Positions 51,250 to 60,556 of a DNA stretch of 64,000 nt are shown piece by piece. A program made the translations under genes and the position numbers. Position 1 is the stretch's first letter. Each line of letters begins with the position of its first letter. The notes beneath the pieces are model-generated. The model did not search any database and was not told the origin of the DNA. It saw only the letters and a list, made by a program, of their open reading frames with translations. Source of the DNA: SIG440 sp045646865 (GTDB taxonomy: Bacteria; Bacillota; Clostridia; Monoglobales; Monoglobaceae); NCBI GenBank assembly GCA_045646865.1, contig JAZRLM010000019.1, positions 1 through 64,000 on the forward strand, given 5' to 3'.

Positions 51250-52521
51250 ATGTTTATAGATACATCCAAAATATTCATTCAGGCAGGAAAGGGCGGTGAC
51301 GGTGCCGTAACCTTTCACCGTGAAAAATATGTTGCGGCAGGTGGTCCCGACGGCGGCGACGGCGGCAACGGCGGGAACATTGTTGCTATTGCCTGCAAGG
51401 ATATAAGCACATTGCTTGACTTCCGTTATAAAAAGAAATATGCGGCAGAAGCCGGCGGTAACGGTCGTGACGGCAGACGCAGCGGAAAAAACGGTGAGGA
51501 TCTTTATATCAAAGTTCCATGCGGTACCATTATCCGTGATACAGAATCGGGCAAGGTTATCTGTGACCTTAAGGAAGACGGCGAAAAGTTTATAATTGCT
51601 AAAGGCGGCAATGGTGGATGGGGTAACTCTCACTTTGCAACCGCAACCCGTCAGACCCCTAAGTTTGCAAAAGCAGGCCTCCCCGGTGACGAGCGTGAAA
51701 TTACTTTAGAGCTTAAACTCATTGCTGATGTGGGTCTTTTGGGCTTTCCCAATGTTGGCAAATCCACATTTTTGTCAATTGTCAGCGAGGCAAAGCCCAA
51801 GATTGCAAATTATCACTTTACAACATTTATACCCAACCTCGGTGTTGTTCGTGTAGGCGAGGGCAACAGCTTTGTTATGGCGGATATTCCGGGTATTATT
51901 GAGGGCGCACATCAGGGAGTTGGTCTTGGTCACGCATTTCTTCGTCACGTTGAACGAACACGAATATTACTTCACTTTGTGGATGTTTCGGGCTGTGAAG
52001 GCCGTGACCCCGTTGAAGATGTTCATATAATTAATGACGAGCTGGTAAAATACAGCGAAAAGTTGGCTGAAAAACCTCAGGTTATTGTTGCTAATAAGAT
52101 GGATATTCCGTCATTTGATGATAACTTTGAAAAGTTTAAAGCACAGATGGAGGACGAGGGATATACAGTATTTGCAATTTCTGCGGCAACACACCGCGGA
52201 ATTGACGAAGTTATAAACTATACAAGCCGTATGCTTGCCGAGCTTCCCCGTGACGAAGAAGACGATTATGACTATCTTGACCTTGACGAGATACGCAACA
52301 ACGATACTATTGAGATAACTGTTGAAGATGGTATTTATATTGTTGAGGGAATGTATGTCCGCAAGATAGTGGGTTCAACTAACTTTGACGATTATGAATC
52401 ATTGCAGTATTTCCAGCGTGTTCTCCGCAAGTCGGGTATAATTGATATGCTTGAAGAAAAGGGAATTCAGGAAGGCGACACCGTTCATATGTACGGTGTT
52501 GAATTTGATTATATAAAATAA
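51250..52521 (+). CDS. obgE: Obg GTPase (ObgE/CgtA)
   Basis: Obg links 50S assembly to stress responses and sporulation. The 423-residue protein has the glycine-rich Obg fold (residues 1-158, for example GGPDGGDGGNGGN), the GTPase domain with GFPNVGKSTF near 164, DIPGIIEGAHQGVGLG, ANKMD and SAATHRG, and the C-terminal OCT domain seen in Gram-positives (about 345-423). The start follows GAAAGGATGATG. Confidence 0.95.
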   Translation: MFIDTSKIFIQAGKGGDGAVTFHREKYVAAGGPDGGDGGNGGNIVAIACKDISTLLDFRYKKKYAAEAGGNGRDGRRSGKNGEDLYIKVPCGTIIRDTESGKVICDLKEDGEKFIIAKGGNGGWGNSHFATATRQTPKFAKAGLPGDEREITLELKLIADVGLLGFPNVGKSTFLSIVSEAKPKIANYHFTTFIPNLGVVRVGEGNSFVMADIPGIIEGAHQGVGLGHAFLRHVERTRILLHFVDVSGCEGRDPVEDVHIINDELVKYSEKLAEKPQVIVANKMDIPSFDDNFEKFKAQMEDEGYTVFAISAATHRGIDEVINYTSRMLAELPRDEEDDYDYLDLDEIRNNDTIEITVEDGIYIVEGMYVRKIVGSTNFDDYESLQYFQRVLRKSGIIDMLEEKGIQEGDTVHMYGVEFDYIK

Positions 52522-52557
52522 TTTAAATACTTTGGAATATAATAACAAAATATATAC

Positions 52558-52587
52558 AAAAATTCGGGTAAGTACGCCCGAATTTTT
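52558..52587 (+). terminator. Terminator after obgE
   Basis: AAAAATTCGGG (52558-52568) pairs with CCCGAATTTTT (52577-52587); the T tract is part of the right arm. Confidence 0.85.
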
Positions 52588-52782
52588 GTATTTTACTTAT
52601 TATATAGAAAATTATTGAAGAATAGATAAATTTGTGATAATATGTATTTAATAATGTAAGCTAAATGCTTATCAATTAAATTGCTTGCTAAATATTGGTA
52701 AAAATCTGAAAAACTGCAAAAAAGAAGCGGATGTTACATAATATTTAGCTAAAAGTTATAAATATAAAAATGAGGTGTAAAA

Positions 52783-53316
52783 ATGGATGTAAAGGAAATT
52801 ATTGCTCAAATATTTGGAATATTCGGACTTATTATGTTTGTATTATCCTTTCAGTGCAAAAATAGTAAAAAGCTTGTTTTTGTTCAGGGGATAGGCGGTA
52901 TGATGTTTTTTATAAACTTTCTTCTTATAGGTGCATATGGCGGTGCGCTTTTTAATCTTACAATTCTTGTAAGAGGTTTACTGTATACGAAGAAGGACAA
53001 AAAAATATGGAAACCCGCGCTTGTAGAGATGCTGTTTACCATTGCATATGTTTATTCTATTACTTTGATTAAGGGCGATATCCTTCAGATTATATTGACG
53101 ACACTTCCATATGTTTCACTTTTGGTAATGAGCATATTTATGTGGAATGAAAACGGAAAATTAATAAGGTATTTTCAAGTAGGAGCACTTTCGCCAAGCT
53201 GGCTTATACATAATATTTTTAATTTTACATTAGGTGGGATACTTGCAGAGATTTTCAATATAACATCCGCTATTGTTTCGTTGGTTAGATTTAAAAATAA
53301 AAATGACAATATATAA
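52783..53316 (+). CDS. YgjV-family membrane protein
   Basis: The 177-residue protein has six or seven hydrophobic segments. It matches the YgjV layout: QIFGIFGLIMFVLSFQCKN near the start and a closing IFNITSAIVSLVRFK. The family has no established function. The start follows GAGGTG. It stands alone between obgE and the sugar ABC operon. Confidence 0.75.
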   Translation: MDVKEIIAQIFGIFGLIMFVLSFQCKNSKKLVFVQGIGGMMFFINFLLIGAYGGALFNLTILVRGLLYTKKDKKIWKPALVEMLFTIAYVYSITLIKGDILQIILTTLPYVSLLVMSIFMWNENGKLIRYFQVGALSPSWLIHNIFNFTLGGILAEIFNITSAIVSLVRFKNKNDNI

Positions 53317-53388
53317 GTATATCAAATATGTTGTACAAAAATTAGAAAGTAAAACATATTTACACTGTGAAAAAAGCACAAAAAGATA

Positions 53389-53418
53389 TTGACAAAAATC
53401 TAACAATTATGTTATTAT
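53389..53418 (+). promoter_or_regulatory. Promoter of the sugar ABC operon
   Basis: -35 TTGACA at 53389-53394 and -10 TATTAT at 53413-53418 (18-bp spacer) lie just before the ATP-binding protein gene. Confidence 0.6.
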
Positions 53419-53444
53419 GAGATTGGAGAGAAAGGAGAAGAAAT

Positions 53445-54941
53445 ATGGATCAGATTATTCTTGAAATGAAAAATATAGACAAAAGATTTTCGGGAGTCCA
53501 TGCTTTGAAAGGTGTAAATCTGGAACTTAAAGAGGGTGAAGTTCATGCTCTTATGGGCGAGAACGGAGCAGGTAAATCAACCCTTATGAAGGTTCTGTGC
53601 GGAATTCACAAGCGTGACGGCGGTACAATCCATCTTTTCGGTCGGGAAGTAGAATTTAGCACAATCAAGGAGTCCCAGGAGGCAGGCATCAGTATTATTC
53701 ATCAGGAACTTAATATGATGAACCACTTGACTGTTGCACAAAATATTTATATAGGCAGAGAGCCTATGATAAACGGCATATACATAGACGATAATAAAAT
53801 GGAGCAGGATGCGAAAGCACTGTTTGACAGAATTGGCGTTAACATAGACCCATCAGCCGTGCTTGGAACCCTTACTGTAGGAAAACAGCAGATGGTAGAA
53901 ATTGCCAAGGCTGTCTCAAGGGATTGCAGAATCCTTATTCTTGACGAACCTACTGCAGCTTTAACTCAGGTTGAGGTTGAGGAACTGTTTAAAATTATGA
54001 ATGACCTTAAGGCTAAAGGTATAGGAATGATATACATCTCTCACCGTATGGATGAAATCAACAGAATTTCGGACCGTATTACAGTGATGCGTGATGGAGA
54101 GTATGTGGGAACAGCGCTGACTAAAGAAACCACAAAAGATGAAATCGTTAAAATGATGGTAGGCAGAGTTATATATGGTGACAAAAAGGAACAAAGCAGT
54201 GTCCCTGATAATGCAGAGGTTGTTCTGGAAGTCAAAAACTTAAACAAAGGCAAAGAGATAAAAGACGTAAGCTTCAAACTGAGAAAGGGCGAAATTCTTG
54301 GCTTTTCAGGGCTTATGGGTGCGGGAAGAACAGAGGTTGCCCGTGCAATATACGGTGCAGACCCTGTTGATAGCGGAGAAATTTTTATAAACGGTGAAAA
54401 GGTTAAAATCAAAACACCTGAGGACGCGGTTAAAAAAGGCATCTGTTATCTTTCTGAAGACAGAAAAAGATATGGGCTTATGCTTGATAAGTCTGTTGCT
54501 GAAAATTCGGTGCTTGCATCCCTTGATGATTATATCAGATTTGGCTGGATTAACGATAGGTTAATTGAAACTGATGCGGCAAAAGAAAATGAAAAGCTTA
54601 AAACAAAAACCCCCTCAATGAAACAATTGCTTAAAAATCTTTCGGGGGGAAATCAGCAGAAGGTTATTATTGCAAGATGGCTTCTTAAAAACTCTGATAT
54701 TTTTATATTTGATGAACCTACAAGGGGTATTGATATCGGAGCAAAAAGTGAAATGTATGCTTTGATGGAAGAACTTGCTGCCAAGGGAAAGTCTGTTATC
54801 ATGATTTCATCGGAGCTTGCAGAAATTCAAAGACTCAGTGATCGGGTTGTGGTAATGTGTGAAGGACGTATAACCGGTGAAATTGACATCAAAGATGCAA
54901 CTCAGGAAAAAATAATGGCTTATGCTACAATGAGAGAATAA
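53445..54941 (+). CDS. Sugar ABC transporter ATP-binding protein (RbsA/MglA type)
   Basis: The 498-residue protein contains two ABC domains. The first has Walker A GENGAGKST near residue 40 and Walker B LILDEPTAAL. The second has the degenerate P-loop GLMGAGRTEVA and an intact signature LSGGNQQKV with IFDEPTRGID, as usual for RbsA/MglA. It powers uptake of a monosaccharide. The start follows AAAGGAG. The permease and binding protein follow, with the binding protein last as in rbsDACB operons. Confidence 0.92.
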   Translation: MDQIILEMKNIDKRFSGVHALKGVNLELKEGEVHALMGENGAGKSTLMKVLCGIHKRDGGTIHLFGREVEFSTIKESQEAGISIIHQELNMMNHLTVAQNIYIGREPMINGIYIDDNKMEQDAKALFDRIGVNIDPSAVLGTLTVGKQQMVEIAKAVSRDCRILILDEPTAALTQVEVEELFKIMNDLKAKGIGMIYISHRMDEINRISDRITVMRDGEYVGTALTKETTKDEIVKMMVGRVIYGDKKEQSSVPDNAEVVLEVKNLNKGKEIKDVSFKLRKGEILGFSGLMGAGRTEVARAIYGADPVDSGEIFINGEKVKIKTPEDAVKKGICYLSEDRKRYGLMLDKSVAENSVLASLDDYIRFGWINDRLIETDAAKENEKLKTKTPSMKQLLKNLSGGNQQKVIIARWLLKNSDIFIFDEPTRGIDIGAKSEMYALMEELAAKGKSVIMISSELAEIQRLSDRVVVMCEGRITGEIDIKDATQEKIMAYATMRE

Positions 54942-54976
54942 CAAACACTTGTTTAGTGAAGGGAGATAATAGATTT

Positions 54977-56008
54977 ATGAAAAATTCATTTGCATCATTG
55001 GTTAAAAAAAGTATGCAGAATATGATTATAATCGGTGCACTTGCGATCCTTATACTTATATTCTGGGCTTTAAATCCAAACTTTTTAGGAAAATATAATA
55101 TAGTAAGTATGGCGCAGTCTTTAGCCCCATATGCTATAATGGGTCTTGGTGTTACCTTTGTAATTGCAACAGGCGGAATTGATCTTTCCATTGGTACGAC
55201 CTGTATTGCAGCAGCGGTTATTGCAGGTAAGCTATATATGAATGGTATGCCACTTGGCTTTACAATTCCGGTTATGATTGCAATTGGTGCGGCTGTTGGT
55301 TTTGTTAACGGACTTTTGGTTGCTAAACTTAAGATTCCTGCATTTATTGCTACACTTGGAACAATGATGTTTGGAAGAGGCCTTAGTGCTATAATAGTTT
55401 CGATCCCAAACATATTCTTTCCGGGCGGAACATGGTTCAACAAAGTATTCTCAAACTTCAACGGCGTACCGGTTGGACTGTTCTGGATATTGCTGTTTGC
55501 GCTGATTTGTATGTACCTTATGTATAAATGTAAAATCGGCAGATACATTCTTTCAATTGGCAGCAATGAAGAAGCAACCAGACTCTCAGGTATAAACACA
55601 GACAAATATAAAATCATTGCTTACACAATCGCAGGTATTGCAACAGGTATTGCAGCGATTTTCTGGGCAGCATCATTTACAACAGTTGCGGCTGCAACAG
55701 GTAATGGTATGGAACTTGATGCTATAGCAGGCGTATACATCGGTGGAACATCTGCTGCCGGAGGTACAGCTTCAATTGCCGGTTCTGTAATCGGTGCTAT
55801 TATGCTTGTTGTTATCAGAAGCGGTCTTAACTTTGTACTTGCAAGATTCAACCTGAATGTAAACTCAACTTATGTTACATACGTTTTGACAGGTATTATT
55901 GTTGTGGTTGCGGTTCTGATGGATGTTATAAAAAACAAAAATGCAAGCAAGGTTAAAATAGAAAAGAAACCTGGAAAAGAAAAAGCACAATCTCAGATTC
56001 AGGCTTAA
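54977..56008 (+). CDS. Sugar ABC transporter permease (RbsC type)
   Basis: The 343-residue protein has about ten membrane helices and the RbsC-type blocks YAIMGLGVTFVIATGGIDLS, PAFIATLGTMMFGRGL and GSNEEATRLSGINTDKYK. ATG 54977 follows AAGGGAG; a TTG seven codons upstream lies too near the previous stop. It forms the channel for the sugar delivered by the lipoprotein at 56081. Confidence 0.9.
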   Translation: MKNSFASLVKKSMQNMIIIGALAILILIFWALNPNFLGKYNIVSMAQSLAPYAIMGLGVTFVIATGGIDLSIGTTCIAAAVIAGKLYMNGMPLGFTIPVMIAIGAAVGFVNGLLVAKLKIPAFIATLGTMMFGRGLSAIIVSIPNIFFPGGTWFNKVFSNFNGVPVGLFWILLFALICMYLMYKCKIGRYILSIGSNEEATRLSGINTDKYKIIAYTIAGIATGIAAIFWAASFTTVAAATGNGMELDAIAGVYIGGTSAAGGTASIAGSVIGAIMLVVIRSGLNFVLARFNLNVNSTYVTYVLTGIIVVVAVLMDVIKNKNASKVKIEKKPGKEKAQSQIQA

Positions 56009-56080
56009 AAAATATAAAACGCACGCAAAACAATAAATTAAAATTTATTTAAAATTATAATTATAAAGGAGGATCATTTT

Positions 56081-57118
56081 ATGAAAAAAGTATTAGCATT
56101 TATTTTGGTAGCAGTAATGCTTTCGCTTGCTCTTGTAGGATGCGGTGGCTCAGGTGAAGTAGCAGGAGAAAAGACAATTGCAGTAGTTGCAAAAGGTGAA
56201 TCTCATGCATTTTGGCAGTCAGTAAAAGCAGGTGCAGAGGCTGCAGGCGCTAAATATGGTTACAATATCACATTCAGAGGCCCTGCAAGTGAATCAGCTA
56301 AAGACCTTCCTTCACAGATGGAAATGGTTCAGACAGCTCTTTCAAACAATGCTTCAGCTATTGTTTTAGCTACCATCGGAGAAGGTTTTGTTGACCTTTT
56401 GACACAGGCTAAAGACAGCAATATTCCTGTAGTACAGTTTGATAGTGGTATCTGGGCAAATGACGTTGCTGCTTTGGATGCTGCAGACAAAAACCCCTTG
56501 ATTGCTCATGTTGCAACAAGCAACTATCTTGCAGCAGGTACAGTAGCTGAAAACTTCTTTGCAGCAATTAAAGAAGATATTGCTGCAGCTGACAAATACA
56601 TTGTTGGTGTTATTCAGCACGACGAAACTCAGACAGGTATCGACAGAGCAGCAGGTTTTGTTGACAAGTTTAAAGAACTTGCAGATGCAGATGCATCAAC
56701 AAAGGGTAAGTACACAATCGAAAAAGAAGTTAAGCCCGGCGATGCTGACAATGCATACAAAGCAGCTTTGGAAGCACTTGCAGAAAAGGGTGCAGCAGCT
56801 ATCTTTATGACAAACGAAGGTGTTGTTAAGCAGGTTTATGATGCTATTGGTGCTGCAGGAACAAAATATGATGCAATTAAGTTTGCAGGATATGATGCAG
56901 GTACAAAGCAGATTGAATGGATGAAGAAAACAACAGGTCCTAAGCTTGTAGGTGCAGTTGCACAGGATTCATTCCAGATTGGTTATCAGGCAGTTGAACA
57001 GGCTATCTTAAAGCTTGAAGGCAAAGAAGTTCAGGAAAAGGTTGACATTTCAGGTGCATGGTGGGATGCAACAAATGTTGATGAAATGATTGAAAAGAAT
57101 CTGGTATATCAGGGATAA
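56081..57118 (+). CDS. Sugar ABC transporter substrate-binding lipoprotein (RbsB-like)
   Basis: The lipoprotein signal ends LALVGCGG with Cys21. The mature protein is a type I periplasmic-binding fold: IAVVAKGESHAFWQSVKAGA, NASAIVLATIGEGFVDLLTQA, IPVVQFDSGI and the late GYDAGTKQIEWM. The ligand is a monosaccharide or similar, but not identifiable. It is cut off by a terminator from the mutarotase gene, which has its own promoter. Confidence 0.9.
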   Translation: MKKVLAFILVAVMLSLALVGCGGSGEVAGEKTIAVVAKGESHAFWQSVKAGAEAAGAKYGYNITFRGPASESAKDLPSQMEMVQTALSNNASAIVLATIGEGFVDLLTQAKDSNIPVVQFDSGIWANDVAALDAADKNPLIAHVATSNYLAAGTVAENFFAAIKEDIAAADKYIVGVIQHDETQTGIDRAAGFVDKFKELADADASTKGKYTIEKEVKPGDADNAYKAALEALAEKGAAAIFMTNEGVVKQVYDAIGAAGTKYDAIKFAGYDAGTKQIEWMKKTTGPKLVGAVAQDSFQIGYQAVEQAILKLEGKEVQEKVDISGAWWDATNVDEMIEKNLVYQG

Positions 57119-57153
57119 TTTTTAAAACTGCGGTGCGTTTTTAGTTTATTGAA

Positions 57154-57182
57154 TAAAGCATCCTCTTTATGAGGATGCTTTA
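57154..57182 (+). terminator. Terminator of the sugar ABC operon
   Basis: TAAAGCATCCTC (57154-57165) and GAGGATGCTTTA (57171-57182) form a perfect 12-bp stem with a 5-base loop, followed by CTTTTTG. Confidence 0.9.
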
Positions 57183-57191
57183 CTTTTTGTG

Positions 57192-57220
57192 TTGATTATT
57201 GACGTGGTTTGTGTTATAAT
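57192..57220 (+). promoter_or_regulatory. Promoter of the mutarotase gene
   Basis: -35 TTGATT at 57192-57197, a 17-bp spacer and -10 TATAAT at 57215-57220. Confidence 0.65.
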
Positions 57221-57254
57221 GAATAAAAATTTATTTTAAAAGGAGATATAAAAT

Positions 57255-57695
57255 ATGCTTAAAGGAATTCCCAGTATACTTTCACCCGAACTTTTAAAGG
57301 TTTTGTGCGAGATGGGACACAGTGACACATTAGTAATTGCTGACGGAAACTTTCCGTCTGAAACAATGGGAAAGGATTCAATCGTTATTCGTGCTGACGG
57401 ACATGGTGTGCCGGAAATACTTGAAGCGATTTTGAAAGTCTTTCCTCTCGATACATATGTAGAAAACCCTGTATCTCTTATGCAGGTGATGCCCGGAGAT
57501 AATGCTGAAACACCTATCTGGGATGTTTATAAAAAGATTGTTTCTGAGGCAGATGAAAGAGGAGATAAAGCTTTTGCAGAGGTTGAACGTTTTGAATTTT
57601 ATGAAAGAGCAAAAAAGGCATATGCCATCATTGCTACAGGAGAAACTGCAATTTACGCAAATATTATGCTTCAAAAGGGTGTTGTGGTTGAATAA
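57255..57695 (+). CDS. RbsD/FucU-family sugar mutarotase
   Basis: The 146-residue protein shows the FucU/RbsD pattern: SPELLKVLCEMGHSDTLVIADGNFP in parts, with the catalytic His of the GH-D segment, and a closing ATGETAIYANIMLQKGVV. It speeds conversion between anomers of a sugar, likely the one imported by the ABC system upstream. It looks closer to FucU (fucose mutarotase) than to RbsD, but the substrate is not proven. Confidence 0.88.
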   Translation: MLKGIPSILSPELLKVLCEMGHSDTLVIADGNFPSETMGKDSIVIRADGHGVPEILEAILKVFPLDTYVENPVSLMQVMPGDNAETPIWDVYKKIVSEADERGDKAFAEVERFEFYERAKKAYAIIATGETAIYANIMLQKGVVVE

Positions 57696-57725
57696 AACTA
57701 TTCTAACAAAATAATATTTTGTGGT

Positions 57726-57741
57726 CCTAACCTTACACGAG
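57726..57741 (+). repeat. Intergenic repeat, 5' part only (copy 1)
   Basis: CCTAACCTTACACGAG at 57726-57741 matches CCTAACTTGACACGAG at 58635-58650 with two differences. The 3' part of the repeat is not found here. Confidence 0.4.
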
Positions 57742-57812
57742 CAATGTAAATATTATAAAATAATGAGATATACAAAATAAAATTATGCTATAAAAACGAA
57801 GGAGAAAGTAAA

Positions 57813-58613
57813 ATGAACTTTTTAAAAGGAAAAACAGCTATTATTACCGGTGCAGGATATGCAGTGCTTTCGAATGGAAAATGCGGTTCTATAGGTTATG
57901 GAATTGCAACTGCTTATGCAAAGGAAGGAGCAAATCTTGTTATTACGGGCAGAAATACTGCTAAACTTGAAAAGGCAAAGGAAGAACTTGAAAAACTATA
58001 TGGTATAAAGGTATTAGCGCTTCCGGCAGATATATCAGAGGGTAAGGATAATGATGCAATAGCAAAGGAAGTTGTTGACAAAACAATCGAAGCTTTTGGA
58101 AGAATAGATGTTCTTATTAATAATGCTCAGGCATCTGCCTCCGGAGTTACTATTCAGGATCATACAACTGAGCAGTTTAATCTTGCTATGTATTCGGGTT
58201 TATATGCAACTTTTCATTATATGAAAGCATGTTACCCATATCTTAAAGAAACTAAGGGGAGCATTATAAATTTTGCATCAGGTGCAGGACTTTTTGGTAA
58301 TTATGGTCAATGTTCATATGCAGCTGCAAAAGAAGGTATTCGCGGATTAAGTCGTGTTGCTGCAACCGAATGGGCAAAGGATGGAATAAATACAAATGTT
58401 ATTTGTCCTCTTGCATGGACTGCACAGCTTGAAAACTTTGAAAAAGCATATCCTGATGCGTTTAAAGCAAATGTAAAAATTCCTCCGGCAGGTCATTTTG
58501 GTGATTCCGAACTGGAAATTGGCAGAGTATGTGTGCAGCTTGCCTCACCGGATTTTAAATACTTAAACGGAGAAACATTAACACTTGAAGGCGGAATGGG
58601 ACTAAGGCCTTAA
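57813..58613 (+). CDS. SDR-family oxidoreductase
   Basis: The 266-residue protein is a classical short-chain dehydrogenase: the NAD(P)-binding TGAGYAV...SIGYGIATAYAKEGA, NNAQAS in place of the common NNAG, and the active-site Tyr-Lys in YAAAKEGIRGLSR, with a catalytic Ser in NFASGAG. It ends with LEGGMGLRP. The Gly-rich loop carries a short insertion (VLSNGKCGS) often seen in this group. It probably oxidises the sugar or sugar acid brought in by the ABC system. The start follows GAAGGAG. Confidence 0.88.
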   Translation: MNFLKGKTAIITGAGYAVLSNGKCGSIGYGIATAYAKEGANLVITGRNTAKLEKAKEELEKLYGIKVLALPADISEGKDNDAIAKEVVDKTIEAFGRIDVLINNAQASASGVTIQDHTTEQFNLAMYSGLYATFHYMKACYPYLKETKGSIINFASGAGLFGNYGQCSYAAAKEGIRGLSRVAATEWAKDGINTNVICPLAWTAQLENFEKAYPDAFKANVKIPPAGHFGDSELEIGRVCVQLASPDFKYLNGETLTLEGGMGLRP

Positions 58614-58634
58614 AATGTGTATATTGTTTTTGAG

Positions 58635-58694
58635 CCTAACTTGACACGAGGTTGTTGTCGAAAAGGTTTGCATCTAAACCTTATGCCTCGCAAT
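58635..58694 (+). repeat. Intergenic repeat with hairpin (copy 2)
   Basis: This 60-base unit shares GCATCTAAACC.TATG..TCGCAAT (58670-58694) with copy 3, with 22 of 25 bases identical, and CTTGACAC about 30 bases upstream of it. It can fold: CGAGG pairs with CCTCG and, inside, GGTTT pairs with AAACC around the loop GCATCT. Confidence 0.55.
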
Positions 58695-58772
58695 TACTGA
58701 AAAAGACTGGCATATAGATGATACAATTTTTATAGTAGGGATGTAGAAAATTGTAGAAATGAGGATATAAGA

Positions 58773-59564
58773 GTGAAGAAATATATTTTAGCTTCAGACT
58801 ATGATGGAACCCTTTTCCAAAGAGAAGGGATAACAAAAAAAACAATAGAGGCAATTAATAAGTTTCGACAAATGGGAAATTTATTTGGAGTAGTTACTGG
58901 ACGAGATTATGTAAATGGATTTGAATTATTTAAAAGAAATAATGTTTTTGCATTTGATTTTATAATAGCAAGCAATGGTGCTATTGCTTATGATAGAGAT
59001 GGAAATGTCTATTTTGCTGAAATGGTAAATGGCAGACAGCCGTTTGGTGAATCAACACTTGCGCAGGAACTAATCAAGCAAATTTTGCTATTGACTTCAA
59101 ATCAGTGTGGAATAGCATTTGATAAGTCAAGATATGATTTTCATCCCGAGTATCCTTTGGGAGCAATAGAAGGGGATGTACAATATAGTGCTGTTTCCGT
59201 ACTTAAGGACGTGGGCGAGTTTGTTTTAGCCAATGCTGTGTGTGATACAGATGAACATGCAGCCTTGGTTGCTCGTACGTTGCGGGGAAAATTTGGACAA
59301 TATATAAATCCGTCACAAAACGGTAGATGTATTGATGTTTCTTCCGTGGGAGTAGATAAGGCTACAGGAATAATGCGTCTTGCTGATTGTCTTGGAATTG
59401 CTTATGAAGATATCTGGACGGCAGGAGATAATTTTAATGATATACCCATGCTTGAAAAATTTCATGGATGTGCAATGGCAAGTGGTGTAAAAGGTTTAAC
59501 AAAAGTTTCAGAATATGTTTGCAATAGTGTGGCAGATGTGATTGACATTATTTTAGCAAAATAA
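58773..59564 (+). CDS. HAD-superfamily phosphatase (Cof-type)
   Basis: The 263-residue protein has HAD motif I SDYDGTLF near residue 9, motif II VVTGRD, a conserved Lys in VGVDKATGI and motif IV AGDNFNDIPML, the Cof/type IIB pattern. Such enzymes dephosphorylate sugar phosphates or similar small molecules. The start is GTG 58773 behind GAGGAT. Repeat copies 2 and 3 flank it on both sides, so it may have been inserted as a unit. Confidence 0.85.
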   Translation: MKKYILASDYDGTLFQREGITKKTIEAINKFRQMGNLFGVVTGRDYVNGFELFKRNNVFAFDFIIASNGAIAYDRDGNVYFAEMVNGRQPFGESTLAQELIKQILLLTSNQCGIAFDKSRYDFHPEYPLGAIEGDVQYSAVSVLKDVGEFVLANAVCDTDEHAALVARTLRGKFGQYINPSQNGRCIDVSSVGVDKATGIMRLADCLGIAYEDIWTAGDNFNDIPMLEKFHGCAMASGVKGLTKVSEYVCNSVADVIDIILAK

Positions 59565-59573
59565 TGTCTCTGG

Positions 59574-59626
59574 CTTGACACAAACTTTTACTAAAAATGA
59601 TGCATCTAAACCGTATGTGTCGCAAT
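59574..59626 (+). repeat. Intergenic repeat with hairpin (copy 3)
   Basis: CTTGACAC at 59574-59581 and GCATCTAAACC.TATG..TCGCAAT at 59602-59626 correspond to copy 2. Here GACACA (59577-59582) pairs with TGTGTC (59616-59621), so the ends again form a stem although the bases differ from copy 2. Confidence 0.55.
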
Positions 59627-59695
59627 AAAGGATTAATTAAATAGAGTATATTTTTGTTGACTAATTTCTTGAAGAATAAAGTAGAGGGTGAATTT

Positions 59696-60556
59696 ATGAA
59701 GGTTATTGACATAATAAAAGGCAAAAAGCCCAGTCTTTCCTTTGAGGTTTTTCCGCCTAAAACAAGCGATAATTTTGAAACGGTTATGACGGCTGCTACA
59801 AAAATTGCAGAGCTTAAGCCTAGCTTTATGAGCGTTACATACGGCGCAGGGGGCGGAACGTCGGAATATACTGCTCATATTGCAGAGGCAATTGCCGCAA
59901 TGGGGGTTACACCGATTGCACATTTGAGTTGTATTTCATCCACCAAGGAACAGATAAAAGACCTTCTTAACAAACTTAAAGAGAGAAAGATTGAAAACAT
60001 TCTTGCACTACGTGGTGATATGCCCAAAGAAGGTGTTCCGACTAGAATGGAATACAGTTATGCAAGTCAGCTTGTTGCAGAGATAAAGGAATTCGGGGGC
60101 TTTTGCATTGGCGGTGCCTGCTATCCCGAAAGTCATCCCGAAAGCAAAAACAGCATCGAGGATATTGAAAATTTAAAGAAAAAGGTTGAAAGCGGTTGCG
60201 AATTCCTGACAACCCAGATGTTTTTTGACAACAACATTCTGTATAATTTTATGTATCGTCTTCTCCGTGCAGGGGTTGATGTTCCTGTGGTTGCGGGAAT
60301 TATGCCTGTTACCAATGCGGCACAGATAAAACGTATATGCTCAATTTCGGGAAATACCTTGCCGCAAAGATTTTTAAGACTTGTTGACCGTTACGGTGAA
60401 AACCCCGAGGCTATGAAACAGGCAGGAATTGCCTATGCTACCGAGCAGATTATAGACTTATTTGCCAACGGCATAAATGCTGTACATATTTATTCAATGA
60501 ACAAGCCTGATGTAGCAAGCGCAATTCAGAGCAATTTATCGGAGATAATAAAATGA
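59696..60556 (+). CDS. metF: Methylenetetrahydrofolate reductase
   Basis: The enzyme makes 5-methyl-THF for methionine synthesis. The 286-residue protein has the FAD-binding barrel of MetF: SFEVFPPKTSDNFE, MSVTYGAGGG, CIGGACYPESHPES, TQMFFDN and GIMPVTN. ATG 59696 follows AGAGGGTG and gives the usual start; open frame before it lacks a site. It overlaps the activation-domain gene by 4 bases, starting a three-gene methionine operon. Confidence 0.95.
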   Translation: MKVIDIIKGKKPSLSFEVFPPKTSDNFETVMTAATKIAELKPSFMSVTYGAGGGTSEYTAHIAEAIAAMGVTPIAHLSCISSTKEQIKDLLNKLKERKIENILALRGDMPKEGVPTRMEYSYASQLVAEIKEFGGFCIGGACYPESHPESKNSIEDIENLKKKVESGCEFLTTQMFFDNNILYNFMYRLLRAGVDVPVVAGIMPVTNAAQIKRICSISGNTLPQRFLRLVDRYGENPEAMKQAGIAYATEQIIDLFANGINAVHIYSMNKPDVASAIQSNLSEIIK

